DNA from: Nocardia iowensis
GTDB taxonomy: Bacteria > Actinomycetota > Actinomycetes > Mycobacteriales > Mycobacteriaceae
Length of the DNA: 64,000 nucleotides
Direction of reading: 5' to 3'
Assembly (NCBI RefSeq): GCF_019222765.1
Contig: NZ_CP078145.1
Location: 4,712,001-4,776,000 of the forward strand
The stretch's first letter is position 1. Each line of letters starts with the position of its first letter. A program made the position numbers and the translations under genes. Of this stretch, positions 62,978-64,000 are shown piece by piece. Below the pieces are notes generated by a model that did not search any database, was not told where the DNA came from, and worked only from the letters and a program-made list of their open reading frames with translations.

Positions 62978-63538
62978 ATGAACGATCCGACGCTGTTGGC
63001 ATACATCGAAGTCGAGCCAGGACGGTTTCGCGAAGACCCGGGCTTGCGCTACGAGGACTACGTCGTCGGCCACGTCTTCGAACACCGTCCCGGCCGGACG
63101 ATCACCACCACGGACAACATCTGGAGCTCGCTGCTCTGCCTCAACCAGCACCCGCTCCACATCGACGCGGTCTACGCCGCCGAAACCGAGTTCAACCAAC
63201 TGCTGGTATCCAGCCTGGTGACCTTCGGGATCGTCAACGGCATGACGGTCAAAACCATCAGCCAGCAGGCCGTCGCAAACCTCGGCTGGGACAAGGTCCG
63301 GCTCAACGCCCCCGTATTCGTCGGAGACACGCTGTACGCCGAGACCAGGATCGTCGACAAACGACCGTCGGCCTCCCGGCCGGGCGAAGGCATCGTCACC
63401 GTCCACACCACCGGCCGCAACCAAAACGGCGTCCAGGTCATCGAATTCGACCGCAGCCTGCTCGCGTCCATGCGACACCCGGCAGGCCACCCCGCCGAGG
63501 AAGTAGACGCACTGTCCGGTGGGAAGGCTCGATCATGA
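62978..63538 (+). CDS. MaoC-family dehydratase (mesaconyl-/methylmalyl-CoA type)
   Basis: 186 aa hot-dog fold. The MaoC pattern is FEHRPGRTITTTDNIWSSLL, LNQHPLHIDAVYAAET and VNGMTVKTISQQAVANLGWD with the NPVF-type core in LNAPVFVGDTLYAET. Relatives hydrate enoyl-CoAs such as mesaconyl-CoA. The ATG follows GAGGGAGG. Its stop overlaps the CitE-like lyase start, and this MaoC-CitE pairing is typical of methylmalyl-CoA or citramalyl-CoA pathways. Confidence 0.82.
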   Translation: MNDPTLLAYIEVEPGRFREDPGLRYEDYVVGHVFEHRPGRTITTTDNIWSSLLCLNQHPLHIDAVYAAETEFNQLLVSSLVTFGIVNGMTVKTISQQAVANLGWDKVRLNAPVFVGDTLYAETRIVDKRPSASRPGEGIVTVHTTGRNQNGVQVIEFDRSLLASMRHPAGHPAEEVDALSGGKARS

Positions 63539-64000
63539 ACGTCGACCCGTGCCTGTTCTTCGTGCCTGCATCCCGCGTCGACACTTTGCTCAAAAACGTT
63601 CCGCGGCACTCGATCGCGCTGGTACTCGACCTCGAGGACTCGGTCCCGAAACACGCGAAACCCACCGCCCGCGCGCGGCTCGCCGACGTCGACTTGTCCG
63701 GGACCGGGCTGTCCGGCGTCACGTTGCGCATCAACAGCATCGAAACACCCGACGGGCTGCTCGACATCCAGACCATCCTGGCGCTCGACGGGGAGGTCGG
63801 CGGACTACCCATCCAAACGATCCTGGTGCCGAAAATCATCACCGGCCGCGACGTAGCCATCTACCGCTCACTGCTGTCCGGACTGGTCGACCCGCCCGAA
63901 ATCTGCAGCATCATCGAAACATTGGACGCGGTCGAGAACGTCTTCGACATCGCGGCGGCGAGCAACGGGCTCATTTTCGGGCCCTCCGACCTGGTCGCCG
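63535..64000 (+). CDS. HpcH/HpaI (CitE-like) CoA-ester lyase, cut by the right edge
   Basis: The first 155 residues are visible and the frame is open to the end of the window. CitE-family marks: LFFVPASRVDTLLKN, the Mg-binding ALVLDLEDSVPKHAK, TLRINSIETPDG, TILVPKII and ICSIIETLDAVEN (metal Glu). Such enzymes cleave or form malyl-, methylmalyl- or citramalyl-CoA. ATGA overlap with the MaoC gene implies sequential steps on the same CoA ester. Confidence 0.85.
   Translation, partial: MNVDPCLFFVPASRVDTLLKNVPRHSIALVLDLEDSVPKHAKPTARARLADVDLSGTGLSGVTLRINSIETPDGLLDIQTILALDGEVGGLPIQTILVPKIITGRDVAIYRSLLSGLVDPPEICSIIETLDAVENVFDIAAASNGLIFGPSDLVA

Overview
The window is high-GC DNA with short intergenic gaps, many GTG starts and frequent ATGA/GTGA gene overlaps. 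FadD15-like acyl-CoA ligase, TB18.6-like PEBP, CGNR regulators and LLM flavin oxidoreductase genes point to a mycolic-acid actinomycete, most likely Nocardia or a close relative. This rests on gene content and base composition alone. I saw no rRNA, tRNA, CRISPR array, integrase or transposase.

Layout. 1-11.8 kb is mostly housekeeping and accessory metabolism: a PfkB kinase cut by the left edge, ribA, an acyl-CoA ligase, an M20 hydrolase plus PEBP protein, a PatB-type C-S lyase divergent from an Lrp regulator, a PP2C phosphatase, two membrane or secreted proteins, and an ArsR/SRPBCC pair. 11.9-20.1 kb is a compact class I lanthipeptide locus. It has two precursor genes with nearly identical FDLD-type leaders, two tandem LanC cyclases and a full-length LanB dehydratase on the minus strand, and a divergent ABC exporter preceded by a 7-codon overlapping mini-ORF. 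20.2-30.7 kb holds a debranching-enzyme-like lipoprotein, LLM oxidoreductase/ArsR, M14 carboxypeptidase/TetR, DUF1059, a diguanylate cyclase, a CGNR regulator, an EamA exporter and two unknowns.

30.7-47.9 kb is one long minus-strand operon of 16 genes encoding a contractile phage-tail-like injection apparatus: sheath, tube, VgrG-like spike, PAAR tip, gp25, baseplate J, a giant LamG/beta-propeller protein and fibre-like proteins. Between tube and spike sit three consecutive genes (56, 419 and 965 aa) that look like cargo or adaptors. Two of them, and more weakly the third, start with the same short strand-helix module. There is no capsid, terminase, portal, integrase or AAA+ ATPase, so it is neither an intact prophage nor a textbook eCIS. 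This is the best candidate for an undescribed system.

48.2-51.3 kb carries YaeQ, DUF1203, a secreted DUF4360 protein, a secreted GH114-like protein and a small acidic protein. 51.4-58.4 kb looks like a small biosynthetic cluster: MFS exporter, CGNR regulator and asparagine synthetase-like enzyme on one strand, and on the other S-adenosylmethionine decarboxylase, an alanine-dehydrogenase-like enzyme and two SAM-dependent transferases, overlapping or tightly spaced. It suggests a product using decarboxylated SAM. 58.5-64 kb has a small membrane protein, msrB-msrA, a sugar-porter MFS, a small unknown, and a MaoC hydratase overlapping a CitE-like lyase cut by the right edge.
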